A DNA stretch of 64,000 nt from Streptomyces lienomycini (GTDB lineage Bacteria; Actinomycetota; Actinomycetes; Streptomycetales; Streptomycetaceae). The notes below the pieces were generated by a model. That model worked only from the letters and a program-made list of their open reading frames with translations. It made no database searches and had not been told where the DNA came from. Position 1 is the stretch's first letter; each line of letters starts with the position of its first letter. This document shows, in pieces, positions 7,397-15,324 of this stretch. The stretch spans positions 4,154,001-4,218,000 of the forward strand of contig NZ_CP116257.1 of NCBI RefSeq assembly GCF_027947595.1, read 5' to 3'. The position numbers were made by a program, and so were the translations under genes.

Positions 7397-8611
7397 TCAC
7401 CACGGCACGCCCGACCCGAACGGTTCGAAGAACATGACGTCCAGCGGATGCAGGTCCCGGCCGGTCAGACCGGGGAAGCCGGATTCGGCGGGGCCGCCGC
7501 GCAACCACGTGAGCAGGGTCGCCGTGAAGTCGCCTGTCAGGGGCGGTCCTTGGTCCCCGTGGCGTGGGTTGACGGCTACGCGCCACGTCTCGGGCGGGCC
7601 GTCCGCGCACCAGCCGATCTGGTCCCCGTCGATCGTCGACGCGAACGGCAGGAAGCCGCCGGGCTCGGGCCACGCGGGCATCGGGTAGTACTGGGGATGG
7701 GCGGCGCGCAGTTGGCGGTATCCGTCAAGCATGTCCTCGACTGCGGCCGCGAGCCCCTGCTCCCGTGACCGGTCCAGGGACAGTGGGGCGCTCATGTCCA
7801 GCCACCAGCTCCAGTTGCCCGCCCCGTACCGCTCTGCGAGCGCCACGAAGTCCGGCGGCAGCCGGGTCCCGAGCCGCTCGAAGACCCGCTCCCATGTGCC
7901 CTCGCCCAGATACGGCTCCAGGGGCGGTGGAACCAGCGCCATGACGGCGTCAAGGCCCAGGCCCTCGGTGAGCGCCGCGTGCTGCCGCGCGTCCACGGCG
8001 GTGCCCGCAGGCGGTGGCGACCAGGGTGCGGCCCCGGCCAGCGGCGGCCAGACCCGTATCCGCGAGGACAGCGGGCCCAGCAGCCCGCCGGGCTCGCCCG
8101 GGTGCGGCACGCCCGTGCGCAGCAGCGTGAACAGCAGCTCCAGAAGGGGGACTTCGTAGTCCACCCAGGGCTCGCCCGCCCCGACTGCCACATTCGTGGT
8201 CATGAGCGTGACCGGCCACTCGTCGGGGTCGTCCGACACGCCCGTGTTCCAGAAGAGGTGGTCACCGCTCCTCGTCGTGGCGAAGGCGAGCAGGCCGCCC
8301 TCCTCGGGCAGGAAGGGGCGCCGACGCGCGGTGAACATGCCGGGCCGGATCGCCGAGTGCCGGTGCGTCTCGACGATCCATGCTGCGTACTCGAAGCGGC
8401 CGTCGGTGCTGACGCACGGGGGGTGGAGCCGGATCGCCGCGTCCGGGCCGCCCATCTCGGCCGCACCGTACGCCGTCACGAGCGCCTTGTAGTCACCGGG
8501 CAGCGGGGTGCCGAGCCAGCCCTCGACCGCCGCCCAGTCGACGGCGGGCGCCGGGCCGGGCGGCGGTCCGACGAGACCTGTGAACGCGGTGACCCGCGCG
8601 GAGTGATCCAT
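7397..8611 (-). CDS. SMI1/KNR4 (SUKH) family protein with two SUKH domains
   Basis: A 404-residue protein built of two related halves. The first (about 15-200) has WAAVEGWLGTPLPGDYKALV and the later block EEGGLLAFATTRSGDHLFWN; the second (about 230-400) has WERVFERLGTRLPPDFVALA and GGFLPFASTIDGDQIGW. The pattern of a W..E..LG..LP.DY start and a L.FA.T..GD..FW core is that of SUKH proteins, many of which are immunity proteins against toxins of polymorphic or contact-dependent systems. No toxin gene is next to it, so an orphan immunity or housekeeping role are both possible. ATG 8611 is used; an in-frame ATG at 8644 would add 11 residues, and neither has a strong ribosome site. It faces away from the esterase gene at 8873. 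Confidence 0.8.
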   Translation of the reverse strand: MDHSARVTAFTGLVGPPPGPAPAVDWAAVEGWLGTPLPGDYKALVTAYGAAEMGGPDAAIRLHPPCVSTDGRFEYAAWIVETHRHSAIRPGMFTARRRPFLPEEGGLLAFATTRSGDHLFWNTGVSDDPDEWPVTLMTTNVAVGAGEPWVDYEVPLLELLFTLLRTGVPHPGEPGGLLGPLSSRIRVWPPLAGAAPWSPPPAGTAVDARQHAALTEGLGLDAVMALVPPPLEPYLGEGTWERVFERLGTRLPPDFVALAERYGAGNWSWWLDMSAPLSLDRSREQGLAAAVEDMLDGYRQLRAAHPQYYPMPAWPEPGGFLPFASTIDGDQIGWCADGPPETWRVAVNPRHGDQGPPLTGDFTATLLTWLRGGPAESGFPGLTGRDLHPLDVMFFEPFGSGVPW

Positions 8612-8872
8612 GGAGCCGAGGATGCCATCCGCCACCGACATCGAGACTGGGACCTGACAGCGTTCGGGCGCCTGACGCCGGTGGTGCTCCGGGCCGGACC
8701 CGGCGGGGCTGCCACCCGCGCTGGAAGGCTCGGAGGGCGTCCGGGCGGTCCGGCCGCTCCCGGCGCGCGGGTCGGAGCCTGCGAGCCGCACGGCAGGGTG
8801 ATTCTGGGTCCACCCCTGTGGGGGGTGCTGGACCGCTGGTGGGCGGCACGGGCCGTTCATAGCGTTGTGTTC

Positions 8873-9859
8873 ATGATGGATGACACGAACGAAGAACGAA
8901 AAGGCGCCACCCGACGGACGGCGCTGCGTGGGCTCGGACTCGCGGTGGGAGGCATGGCGCTGGCCACCGGGCTGGGAACCTCGCCGGCTGCGGCGACCCC
9001 GCATCGCGGGCTCGTGACTTACGTGCTGGTGCACGGTACGCACAGCGCCGGCGCGTTCTGGATGCCGATCGCGCGGGAACTGGTGCTGCGAGGCCACCGC
9101 GTCATCATGGTGGACCAGCCGCAGCACGGCGCGGAGGCCTTCGTGGCGGAGTCGTACCAGCGGCAGGACCTCACAGCGATGGCGGTCGAGCCCTCCCCGC
9201 TGAAGGGCCTCGGGCTGGACGACTACGAGGCGCGCGTCACGGGCATCGTGCGGCAGGCCGCACGGAACGGTCCGGTGGTGCTGGTCGGGCACAGCCTGGG
9301 TGGCGTGTCGGTCAGCCGTGTCGGCGACGCCGTCCCGCACCTGCTTCACCACATCTGCTACATGGCGGCGTTCTGTCCCAGCCGCGTCCTGCCCACGGCG
9401 GACGCCTGCACGGCGGCACCCGAGAACGCGAACGCCGTCAGCCCGGTGGAGCTGACGGTGGGTGACCCCGACCGGCTCGGGGTGTTGCGGCTGAACTTCC
9501 GTACGGGTGTCAGCGGTGAGCTGGCCCTCCTGAAGGAGATGATCTGCGCGGACTACCCCGACGCCGACTTCCGCCGGATACTGGCCGGCATGCAGACCGA
9601 CGAGCCCGTCGCCGCCTATGCGGGCCGAGCGGTCGGCCGGGCCGGCGGTTGGGGACGCGTTCCCCGCACGTACCTGCGTTTCGGCAGGGACCGTACGATC
9701 GCCACCGCGCTCCAGGACAGGATGATCGCGGAAGCCGACGCGTCCACACCCGGCAACCGCTTCCGTGTGCACGATTTCCCCGGGGCGTCACACGTCGGCC
9801 CGCTGGATCCCACCCCGGTTGCGGACGTCCTGGACACGCTCGCGGGGCAGAGGAGATAG
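8873..9859 (+). CDS. Tat-exported alpha/beta hydrolase (esterase-like)
   Basis: A 328-residue secreted hydrolase. The N-terminus carries a twin-arginine signal (RRTALRGLGLAVGGMALATG) with a likely cleavage near AAA-TP about residue 42. The mature part starts with the alpha/beta-hydrolase strand VTYVLVHGTHSAGAFW (oxyanion HG), has the nucleophile elbow VLVGHSLGG, an acid in FGRDRT and the catalytic histidine in ASHVGPLDP. Spacing and motifs fit the EstC/salicylate-esterase-like branch of small-ester hydrolases. The substrate is unknown. Tandem ATGs at 8873 and 8876; the ribosome site is poor. It stands alone. Confidence 0.82.
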   Translation: MMDDTNEERKGATRRTALRGLGLAVGGMALATGLGTSPAAATPHRGLVTYVLVHGTHSAGAFWMPIARELVLRGHRVIMVDQPQHGAEAFVAESYQRQDLTAMAVEPSPLKGLGLDDYEARVTGIVRQAARNGPVVLVGHSLGGVSVSRVGDAVPHLLHHICYMAAFCPSRVLPTADACTAAPENANAVSPVELTVGDPDRLGVLRLNFRTGVSGELALLKEMICADYPDADFRRILAGMQTDEPVAAYAGRAVGRAGGWGRVPRTYLRFGRDRTIATALQDRMIAEADASTPGNRFRVHDFPGASHVGPLDPTPVADVLDTLAGQRR

Positions 9860-10002
9860 GTTCTGTGCGGCGGACTATGTGCCCCCTCTGATTGAACACC
9901 GCCGTTCCCGAGCCGTTCAGAGGTCGCTTTCCAGCGCCCGTGAACCGGCTGCCAGCCGGCAGTGCCGGCCGACCTGGGTGAGGACCTGGCGCTGCGAGCG
10001 GC

Positions 10003-10866
10003 TCAGCGCTTGCGGAACTGTTCCACCAGCGCCACGTATCCGCTGCCGCCATGGCCGGCGGTCGCCGCTCGTTCCGCCAGCGCCATGACGAGCCTCGGCA
10101 GCTCGGAGTTGACGCCGAGCACTTCGCTCTCCTCGACCACCTGCCTCATCGCCGTCAGGTGGGTGTTCACGGTGCCGTCGTCGGCCGGGTAGACGCCGTC
10201 GTCGGCCTGGCGTGCGTAGCCCGGAAGCCAGCCTGCCACCATGTCGATCGCGGTCCGTGCGACGGGGAGGTACGCCGTAGCGGACACGCCGGCCGAGCCG
10301 AGAATCGCGGCGCCGTTGAGGAAGCCGTCGAGCATGCTCCACATGAGGACGAGCGTGGCCATCTCGTGTGTGGCCGACAGTCCGGGGTCATCACCGAGGT
10401 GGAGCCCCGTGCCGAGACTGCCCAGTGCGGACTTCTGGGCGTCGTACAGTGATCGTGGTCCACTGTAGGCGAGTACGGCGTCAGCCGTGCCGACTGCCTC
10501 CGGGACGGCCATGACCCCGCCGTCGAGGTATCCGCCGCCGCGGCGCACCACCTCCTCGGCGAGCTCTCGGGCGCGCGAGGGCGTGCCCGAGGTCAGGTTC
10601 ACCACGACCCGATCGTCGAGTGGTCCCTCGAGGACGTTCATCACGGCGTCGTAGTCCGATACGCAGACCACCACGAGCGGGGCGGCCGCGATCGCGGCCG
10701 CCGGGGATTCCGCGAGCGTCGCGCCCCGGGCCACGAGGTCGTCCGCCTTGGCCGACGTGCGATTCCACACGGTCGTCGGGTGTCCCGCGCGCAGGAACGC
10801 CCCGGCGAGGGCGCCGCCCATCAGTCCGAGGCCGAGAACCGTGACAGGTGGGGCGGTGTGCATCAT
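10003..10866 (-). CDS. NADP-binding dehydrogenase of the 6PGDH / imine-reductase type
   Basis: A 287-residue enzyme with an N-terminal Rossmann fold (TVLGLGLMGGALAGAFLRAG, then WNRTSAKADDL) and an all-helical C-terminal half (DGVYPADDGTVNTHLTAM, GGSGYVALVEQFRK) as in beta-hydroxyacid dehydrogenase-like imine reductases. The usual catalytic lysine region of 3-hydroxyacid dehydrogenases is not obvious, which favours the imine-reductase group. The start is ATG 10866 behind GGAAGGAGC; an earlier in-frame start lacks a ribosome site. It faces the merR gene at 10947 across a palindromic operator, so it is probably that regulator's target. Confidence 0.8.
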   Translation of the reverse strand: MMHTAPPVTVLGLGLMGGALAGAFLRAGHPTTVWNRTSAKADDLVARGATLAESPAAAIAAAPLVVVCVSDYDAVMNVLEGPLDDRVVVNLTSGTPSRARELAEEVVRRGGGYLDGGVMAVPEAVGTADAVLAYSGPRSLYDAQKSALGSLGTGLHLGDDPGLSATHEMATLVLMWSMLDGFLNGAAILGSAGVSATAYLPVARTAIDMVAGWLPGYARQADDGVYPADDGTVNTHLTAMRQVVEESEVLGVNSELPRLVMALAERAATAGHGGSGYVALVEQFRKR

Positions 10867-10911
10867 GTGCTCCTTCCCTGGTCGGTGGCGCAAGGTGGCA
10901 CTATCGTCAAC

Positions 10912-10929
10912 GTTCACACCGGTATGAAG
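10912..10929. promoter_or_regulatory. MerR-type operator between the dehydrogenase and merR genes
   Basis: GTTCACACCGGTATGAAG is a near-perfect dyad (TTCAyACC/GGTrTGAA) centred between the divergent genes. On the minus strand a TTGACC lies directly before it, so the dyad would fall within the promoter spacer of the dehydrogenase gene, where MerR proteins bind. Strong as a sequence pattern; binding is inferred. Confidence 0.6.
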
Positions 10930-10946
10930 GTCAAGGGGGATTCCGC

Positions 10947-11309
10947 GTGCTGATCGGGGAGTTGAGCCGGAGGACCGGGGTGAATCGGCACCAACTGCGG
11001 TACTACGAGACTCAGGGCCTGCTGGTACCCGGCCGCGGCGGCAACGGCTACCGCGAGTACGGCGAGGACGCCGTACTGACCGTGTCCCAGATCAGGAAAC
11101 TGCTGGACGCCGGGCTGTCGACACAGGAGATCGGGTACCTCCAACCGTGCGTCACGGGCGGAGACCCCGATCTGAAGCCCTGCCCGGAGACCCTGGACCT
11201 GCTGCGGGCGCGCACAGCCGCACTGGACGAGCAGATCGACACACTCGTCCAGTCCCGCCGGACACTGCGTGAGTACCTGGCGGCCACGGAGGCAAGGGCG
11301 GCCGGCTGA
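10947..11309 (+). CDS. MerR-family transcriptional regulator
   Basis: A 120-residue regulator. The N-terminal winged helix reads IGELSRRTGVNRHQLRYYET, then GLLVPGRGGNGYREY, the classic MerR HTH and wing. The central part (DAVLTVSQIRKLLDAGLSTQ) is followed by a coiled dimerisation helix ending in LREYLAATEARA. Cysteines occur in LQPCVTGGDPDLKPCPETL, a loop that could bind an effector, though the arrangement is not a known metal site. The start is GTG 10947 behind AAGGGGGA. It is divergent from the dehydrogenase it probably controls. The 205 bp after it hold no supported gene. Confidence 0.88.
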   Translation: MLIGELSRRTGVNRHQLRYYETQGLLVPGRGGNGYREYGEDAVLTVSQIRKLLDAGLSTQEIGYLQPCVTGGDPDLKPCPETLDLLRARTAALDEQIDTLVQSRRTLREYLAATEARAAG

Positions 11310-11514
11310 CGACACTGTGACCGCAGGCGCTCCGCGTTCGACGAGGAGCAGCGGATCGACTTCGCGCTGCCCCTCCCCCTCCGACGCACCCGCAACCAGC
11401 GGGGCAAGGAGCTGGGGAGCCCGCTGCGAACCGGCGCCGGGGCGCGTATGGGCCGGAACTCCGGTACGGACTGGACGCGTTCGGCGGCACGAACGACAGG
11501 CGTCGCCCGGCGGG

Positions 11515-12174
11515 CTACTCCCGGCGCCCGGTGACGAACTGGGCGACGGCGGTGCACACGGCGAGGATCACCGCCGAGATCGCCAGCATGACACCGGCGG
11601 GGGCGAGCAGTTCCGCCGCGTCGGGGGTGGTGGCCATCAGGGTGAACAGGCGGTTGACCGGAGGCATGTCCTTGGCGAAGAGGGTCCCCGTCACCAGCGC
11701 GAGGGCGGCGACCAGCGCGTATCCCTGCCGTTTGAAGACCGGCCGTGAGCACAGCACGCCGATGGCGATGCCGACGAGGGCGCAGGTGAGCTGCGCCTCC
11801 AGGCCCAGCAGGAGGTCGGCCGTGGTGACTGCGTAGTCGCCCATCCACAGCGGGAAGAACAGCCCGAAGACCATCAGGGCCAGACAGCTCAGCAGGGCCG
11901 TGCCGATCGCCGCGAGCAGTACCGTGAGCGACCGGCCGCCCGCGGTGACGACGAGGATCGCCCGCTGCGGAGGGTCGTCGAGGCTCATCAGCGTGACCGT
12001 CAGCCAGGTCGAGCAGACGAACAGGGCGCCGGCGGAAGAGGCGTAGGCCGGAGGCAGCGGGCCGCTGCCGTTGACGGTCAGTACGCCCAGCAGGCCCGTG
12101 AACAGGAGCAGCGGGGCGAGGTAGCGCTGGGTGTGCAGCACGGTGGCGAGGGTGTAGCGGATGAGGGCGATCAC
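11515..12174 (-). CDS. ABC transporter membrane subunit
   Basis: A 219-residue integral membrane protein with about six hydrophobic segments, for example YLAPLLLFTGLLGVLTV, VLLAAIGTALLSCLALMVFG and GVMLAISAVILAVCTAVAQF. There are no catalytic motifs. The GTG start overlaps the stop of the ATP-binding subunit by 4 bp (GTGA), so translation is coupled and the two make an ABC-2-like transporter. Substrate unknown; family members export lipids, peptides or antibiotics. Confidence 0.8.
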   Translation of the reverse strand: MIALIRYTLATVLHTQRYLAPLLLFTGLLGVLTVNGSGPLPPAYASSAGALFVCSTWLTVTLMSLDDPPQRAILVVTAGGRSLTVLLAAIGTALLSCLALMVFGLFFPLWMGDYAVTTADLLLGLEAQLTCALVGIAIGVLCSRPVFKRQGYALVAALALVTGTLFAKDMPPVNRLFTLMATTPDAAELLAPAGVMLAISAVILAVCTAVAQFVTGRRE

Positions 12175-13070
12175 CGCGTGTCTCCGTTTGTCGCGGCGTC
12201 CGGCGTCCGGTGGTGGTCCGTGGTCGTTTCGGTGACGGTCTGGACGGACCAGCCGTGCTGGATCGCGGTGAACAGCAGGGCGTCGGTGGACTCGCGTCCC
12301 ACGCGCAGCCTGACGCCGGTGACGTCCCGGCGCACCGCGGTGACGCCGTCCAGCTGTTCCCAGGCGAGGGCCTGCGGTGCGCGCCCGTCCCGGCCCGCGG
12401 CCAGGACGACGTCGGAAGCGGGCCGCTGCCCGGTGGTGGCCAGCGGCCCCGGCTCCGGGCCCCGCAGCGACACGTGGCCCTTGCTGACCGTGTAGGTCCG
12501 GGTGGCGCGGGCCCGGGTGACCGACTCGCGGTGGTCGGTGAACACGACGGTGCCGCCGGAGGCCGCGACCTCGGTCATGATCTCGGCGAGCACGCCGTGG
12601 GCGTCGGCGTCCAGCCCGGACCACGGCTCGTCCAGGACGAGCAGCCCGGGGTCCACGAGGAGGGCCTGGGCCAGCGCGACCTTCTGCGCGTTGCCCTTCG
12701 ACAGGCTGCGCAGGGTGGCGTGCTTGCCGCCCACCAGGGCGAGTCGGTCCAGCAGCCGGTCGGCCCGCGCCGACGCGGCCGAGGTGGTCAGCCCGCGGAC
12801 GCGGCCCATGTGTGTCAGGTACGCCGCGGCCGACATGCGTTCGTTGGGGGAGAACCGGTCCGGGACGTACCCGACGACGGGTGGCCGGGCGGCCACTGTG
12901 CCGCGGGTCGGCCGGGACAGGCCCACGGCGATCCGCAGCAGCGTCGACTTCCCTGATCCGTTGCCGCCTGCGAATGCCACGACCTCACCGGCCGGGGCCT
13001 CCACGTCCACGTCTCTCAGGATCCAGTCGCCGCGGCCATAGCGCTTGCTCACTGACTGAAGACGTAACAA
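12171..13070 (-). CDS. ABC transporter ATP-binding subunit
   Basis: A 299-residue nucleotide-binding subunit. Walker A is AGGNGSGKST (residues about 34-43), the signature motif is the atypical LSKGNAQKVALAQAL in place of LSGGQ, Walker B is LLVLDEPWSGLDADA, and the switch histidine is in VVFTDHRES. After about residue 205 there is a C-terminal extension (to residue 299) of unknown role, longer than in many ABC-2 ATPases. TTG 13070 is placed behind GAGGGAGAGCAG; an ATG start is lacking. It is the first gene of a two-gene operon with the permease. Confidence 0.88.
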   Translation of the reverse strand: MLRLQSVSKRYGRGDWILRDVDVEAPAGEVVAFAGGNGSGKSTLLRIAVGLSRPTRGTVAARPPVVGYVPDRFSPNERMSAAAYLTHMGRVRGLTTSAASARADRLLDRLALVGGKHATLRSLSKGNAQKVALAQALLVDPGLLVLDEPWSGLDADAHGVLAEIMTEVAASGGTVVFTDHRESVTRARATRTYTVSKGHVSLRGPEPGPLATTGQRPASDVVLAAGRDGRAPQALAWEQLDGVTAVRRDVTGVRLRVGRESTDALLFTAIQHGWSVQTVTETTTDHHRTPDAATNGDTR

Positions 13071-13231
13071 CTGCTCTCCCTCGTCCGGTGCACACGGCGG
13101 AACCCGGTCACCGGGTTGCTACTGAATGTCGCACACGTGGGTTTGCGACGCCGTAGCCGAAAGCGTCCCCTGCGGTCCTCGTCGCACCACGGTCCGTGCC
13201 GCGCCGGGAGACTCCAAGATCCCCGACGGAG

Positions 13232-13831
13232 TCAAGGTCGGGCGTGGTCGGCGGTCACGGCGCGGTGGACGCTCTCGTGGAGCAGGGCTCGGCGCCGGTC
13301 GTGGAGTTCGGGGGGCTCCTGGGCCGTCGCCGCGTAGACGTTGCTGACCGGTGACCACGCCATGGACATGGAGATCACCATGGCCATGATGTCGAACGGG
13401 TCTCCCTGACGCACCAGACCGGATGCTTGCGCCTCGGCGATGGCGCGCAGTTTGCGGTCGTCGAGGCGGTCGGAGTCGTCCAGCAGGTGACCGGCCGGGC
13501 GTCGCTCCAGGCGTGCCCAGGTGGCCAGCCGAATGAGGTCGGGCCGGCGAAGGTACTCGTCGTAGAGGCGTACGGCCCAGTCCGCGAGGTCGGTGGCGTC
13601 GATCGGGACGACGTTCACGATCCGCTCCAGCGAGCCGAGGAAAATGGCGTCGAAGAGCCCTTCCTTGCTGTCGAAGTAGGCGTAGAGCTGTGCCTTGTTC
13701 GTGCGTGCCCCAGCCACGATCCGCTCGACGCGCGCACCGGCGATCCCATGCTCGGCGAATTCCTGGGTCGCCACTTCGAGGATGCGCTGGTGCGTCGCGG
13801 CTCCACGTGCGGTCCTGGGCTGATCAGCCAT
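13232..13831 (-). CDS. TetR-family repressor
   Basis: A 199-residue repressor. The N-terminal HTH is QRILEVATQEFAEHGIAGAR followed by VERIVAGARTNKAQLYAYFD with the usual Y-F recognition-helix end. The C-terminal domain is the TetR_C-type dimer/ligand domain (LIRLATWARLERRPAGHLLD). It is divergent from the zinc alcohol dehydrogenase at 13935 with two operator-like repeats between them, so it probably represses that gene and itself, with the aldehyde/alcohol substrate or a related compound as a possible inducer (inference). Confidence 0.9.
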   Translation of the reverse strand: MADQPRTARGAATHQRILEVATQEFAEHGIAGARVERIVAGARTNKAQLYAYFDSKEGLFDAIFLGSLERIVNVVPIDATDLADWAVRLYDEYLRRPDLIRLATWARLERRPAGHLLDDSDRLDDRKLRAIAEAQASGLVRQGDPFDIMAMVISMSMAWSPVSNVYAATAQEPPELHDRRRALLHESVHRAVTADHARP

Positions 13832-13845
13832 GCTCTCAAGCTATC

Positions 13846-13921
13846 AGACAGAACAGTTGGTCTGTCCGCGGGTCGAAACGGCGGGTCGAAGCGCTACAGT
13901 AATAGACCGAACAGTCTGTCT
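13846..13921. promoter_or_regulatory. Two TetR operator repeats
   Basis: Two related dyads lie between the divergent tetR and dehydrogenase genes: AGACAGAACAGTTGGTCTGT (13846-13865) and AGACCGAACAGTCTGTCT (13904-13921). They share AGAC-N-GAACAG with a mirrored GTCT end. The first is next to the tetR start and the second next to the dehydrogenase start, so one repressor can shut off both directions. Confidence 0.72.
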
Positions 13922-13934
13922 GTGAGGAGACATC

Positions 13935-14993
13935 TTGAGGAGCACCGTTGGCTGGCAGGTGGACGGCTCGTCGTCGGCACTGCGCCGGACACCACTGAAG
14001 CGACGCGATCTGCGCCCTGACGACCTTGCCGTCCGGGTGGACTACTGCGGCGTCTGCCACTCCGATCTGCACGCCGTCGCCGCCCAGGGCGGTGCGGGGA
14101 GCCGACCCCTGGTGCCCGGACACGAGTTCACGGGGGTGGTGACCGAGACCGGCCCTGCGGTCACCCGCTTCACCGCCGGTGATTCCGTAGCGGTGGGCAA
14201 CATCGTCGACTCGTGCGGCGTGTGCGCCATGTGCCGGGCCGGCCAGGAGAACTTCTGCCACTCCCTTCCGACCCTGACCTACGGCGGCACCGACCGGCAC
14301 GACGGTTCGACCACCCTGGGGGGCTACTCCCGCGAGTACGTCGTCCGCGACCGCTTCGCCCACACTCTTCCCGCCGCACTGGATCCGGCCGCCGCCGCTC
14401 CGCTGCTCTGCGCAGGGATCACTGTCTGGGAACCGCTGCACGCCCTCGGGGTGGGGCCGGGGACCCGCGTCGCCGTGGCCGGACTGGGCGGCCTGGGCCA
14501 CCTTGCGGTCAAGATCGCGGTGGCGCTCGGCGCGGACACCTCGGTCATCAGCCGCTCACCGGACAAAATCGGCGACGCCCGACGTCTCGGCGCCCGCGGT
14601 CTCATCGTCTCCACGGATCCGGAGCAGATGGCCGCCGCCCGCGACCGGTTCGACGTGGTCGTCGACACCATTTCCGCCCCGCACGACCTCGGCCCCTACC
14701 TGCGCCTGGTCGCCCTGGACGGGACGCTCAGCCACCTCGGGCACCTCGGGCCCGTCACCGTGGAGACCCTCGACCTGCTCGTGGGACGCAGGAAACTCAG
14801 CTCCGCAGGCAGTGGCGGCAGGCCCGCGACCGCCGCCATGCTGGACTTCTGCGCCCAGCACGGCATCACCGCCGACGTCGAGGTGCTTCCCTCGGCGCGG
14901 GTGAACGAGGCCCTCGGACGTCTCCGGCGCAATGACGTCCGCTACCGCTTCGTACTCGACATGTCCGACCTGGACCTCGCGACGATCGAGTGA
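13935..14993 (+). CDS. Zinc-dependent NAD(P) alcohol dehydrogenase
   Basis: A 352-residue medium-chain dehydrogenase. Catalytic zinc ligands are C38 in YCGVCHSDLH and the HE pair in PGHEFTG; the structural zinc site is complete (CGVCAMCRAGQENFC). The coenzyme domain has VAVAGLGGLGHLAVKIA followed by VISRSP, which suggests NADPH because an acidic residue is missing after the second strand. The layout fits the cinnamyl-alcohol/AdhC-like group that reduces aldehydes. TTG 13935 follows GAGGAG at a good distance. It probably belongs to the TetR regulon of the divergent gene. Confidence 0.87.
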   Translation: MRSTVGWQVDGSSSALRRTPLKRRDLRPDDLAVRVDYCGVCHSDLHAVAAQGGAGSRPLVPGHEFTGVVTETGPAVTRFTAGDSVAVGNIVDSCGVCAMCRAGQENFCHSLPTLTYGGTDRHDGSTTLGGYSREYVVRDRFAHTLPAALDPAAAAPLLCAGITVWEPLHALGVGPGTRVAVAGLGGLGHLAVKIAVALGADTSVISRSPDKIGDARRLGARGLIVSTDPEQMAAARDRFDVVVDTISAPHDLGPYLRLVALDGTLSHLGHLGPVTVETLDLLVGRRKLSSAGSGGRPATAAMLDFCAQHGITADVEVLPSARVNEALGRLRRNDVRYRFVLDMSDLDLATIE

Positions 14994-15256
14994 GCCAGGT
15001 CAACGGCGCATCCGGATCGACGGCCGACTGATCCGAACGAAACCGCCCAGCGGTCCGCGGCGGGGTGCGGTGGAGGGAAGCGTCGGCGGACCGAACCCGC
15101 CCCAAGCAGGCTGGTGCGGCCGGACGTTGTCCGGGCGAGCGGCTTCCTTCTTGGTCAGCGCCAGGGCATGGGCCGGTCCGCGGTGTTCGAGGCCAGTCAT
15201 GCGGCGAGCCGTGCGACACAACGCCTCCCCCGTTGCACCGGTGCCGCCCCGCCGTA

Positions 15257-15285
15257 TTGCCGTGCCGAGCCCGGGGCGCTAGTTT
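15257..15285 (+). promoter_or_regulatory. Candidate vegetative promoter for the LAL regulator gene
   Basis: TTGCCG (15257-15262) and TAGTTT (15280-15285) are separated by 17 bp, a reasonable match to a Streptomyces HrdB-type promoter, about 40 bp before the start at 15325. The rest of the 14994-15324 gap shows no gene or repeat that I can support. Confidence 0.45.
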
Positions 15286-15324
15286 CGCGGCGCCCCTCTG
15301 CCGCCCCTGCATCCGGAGCCGTGC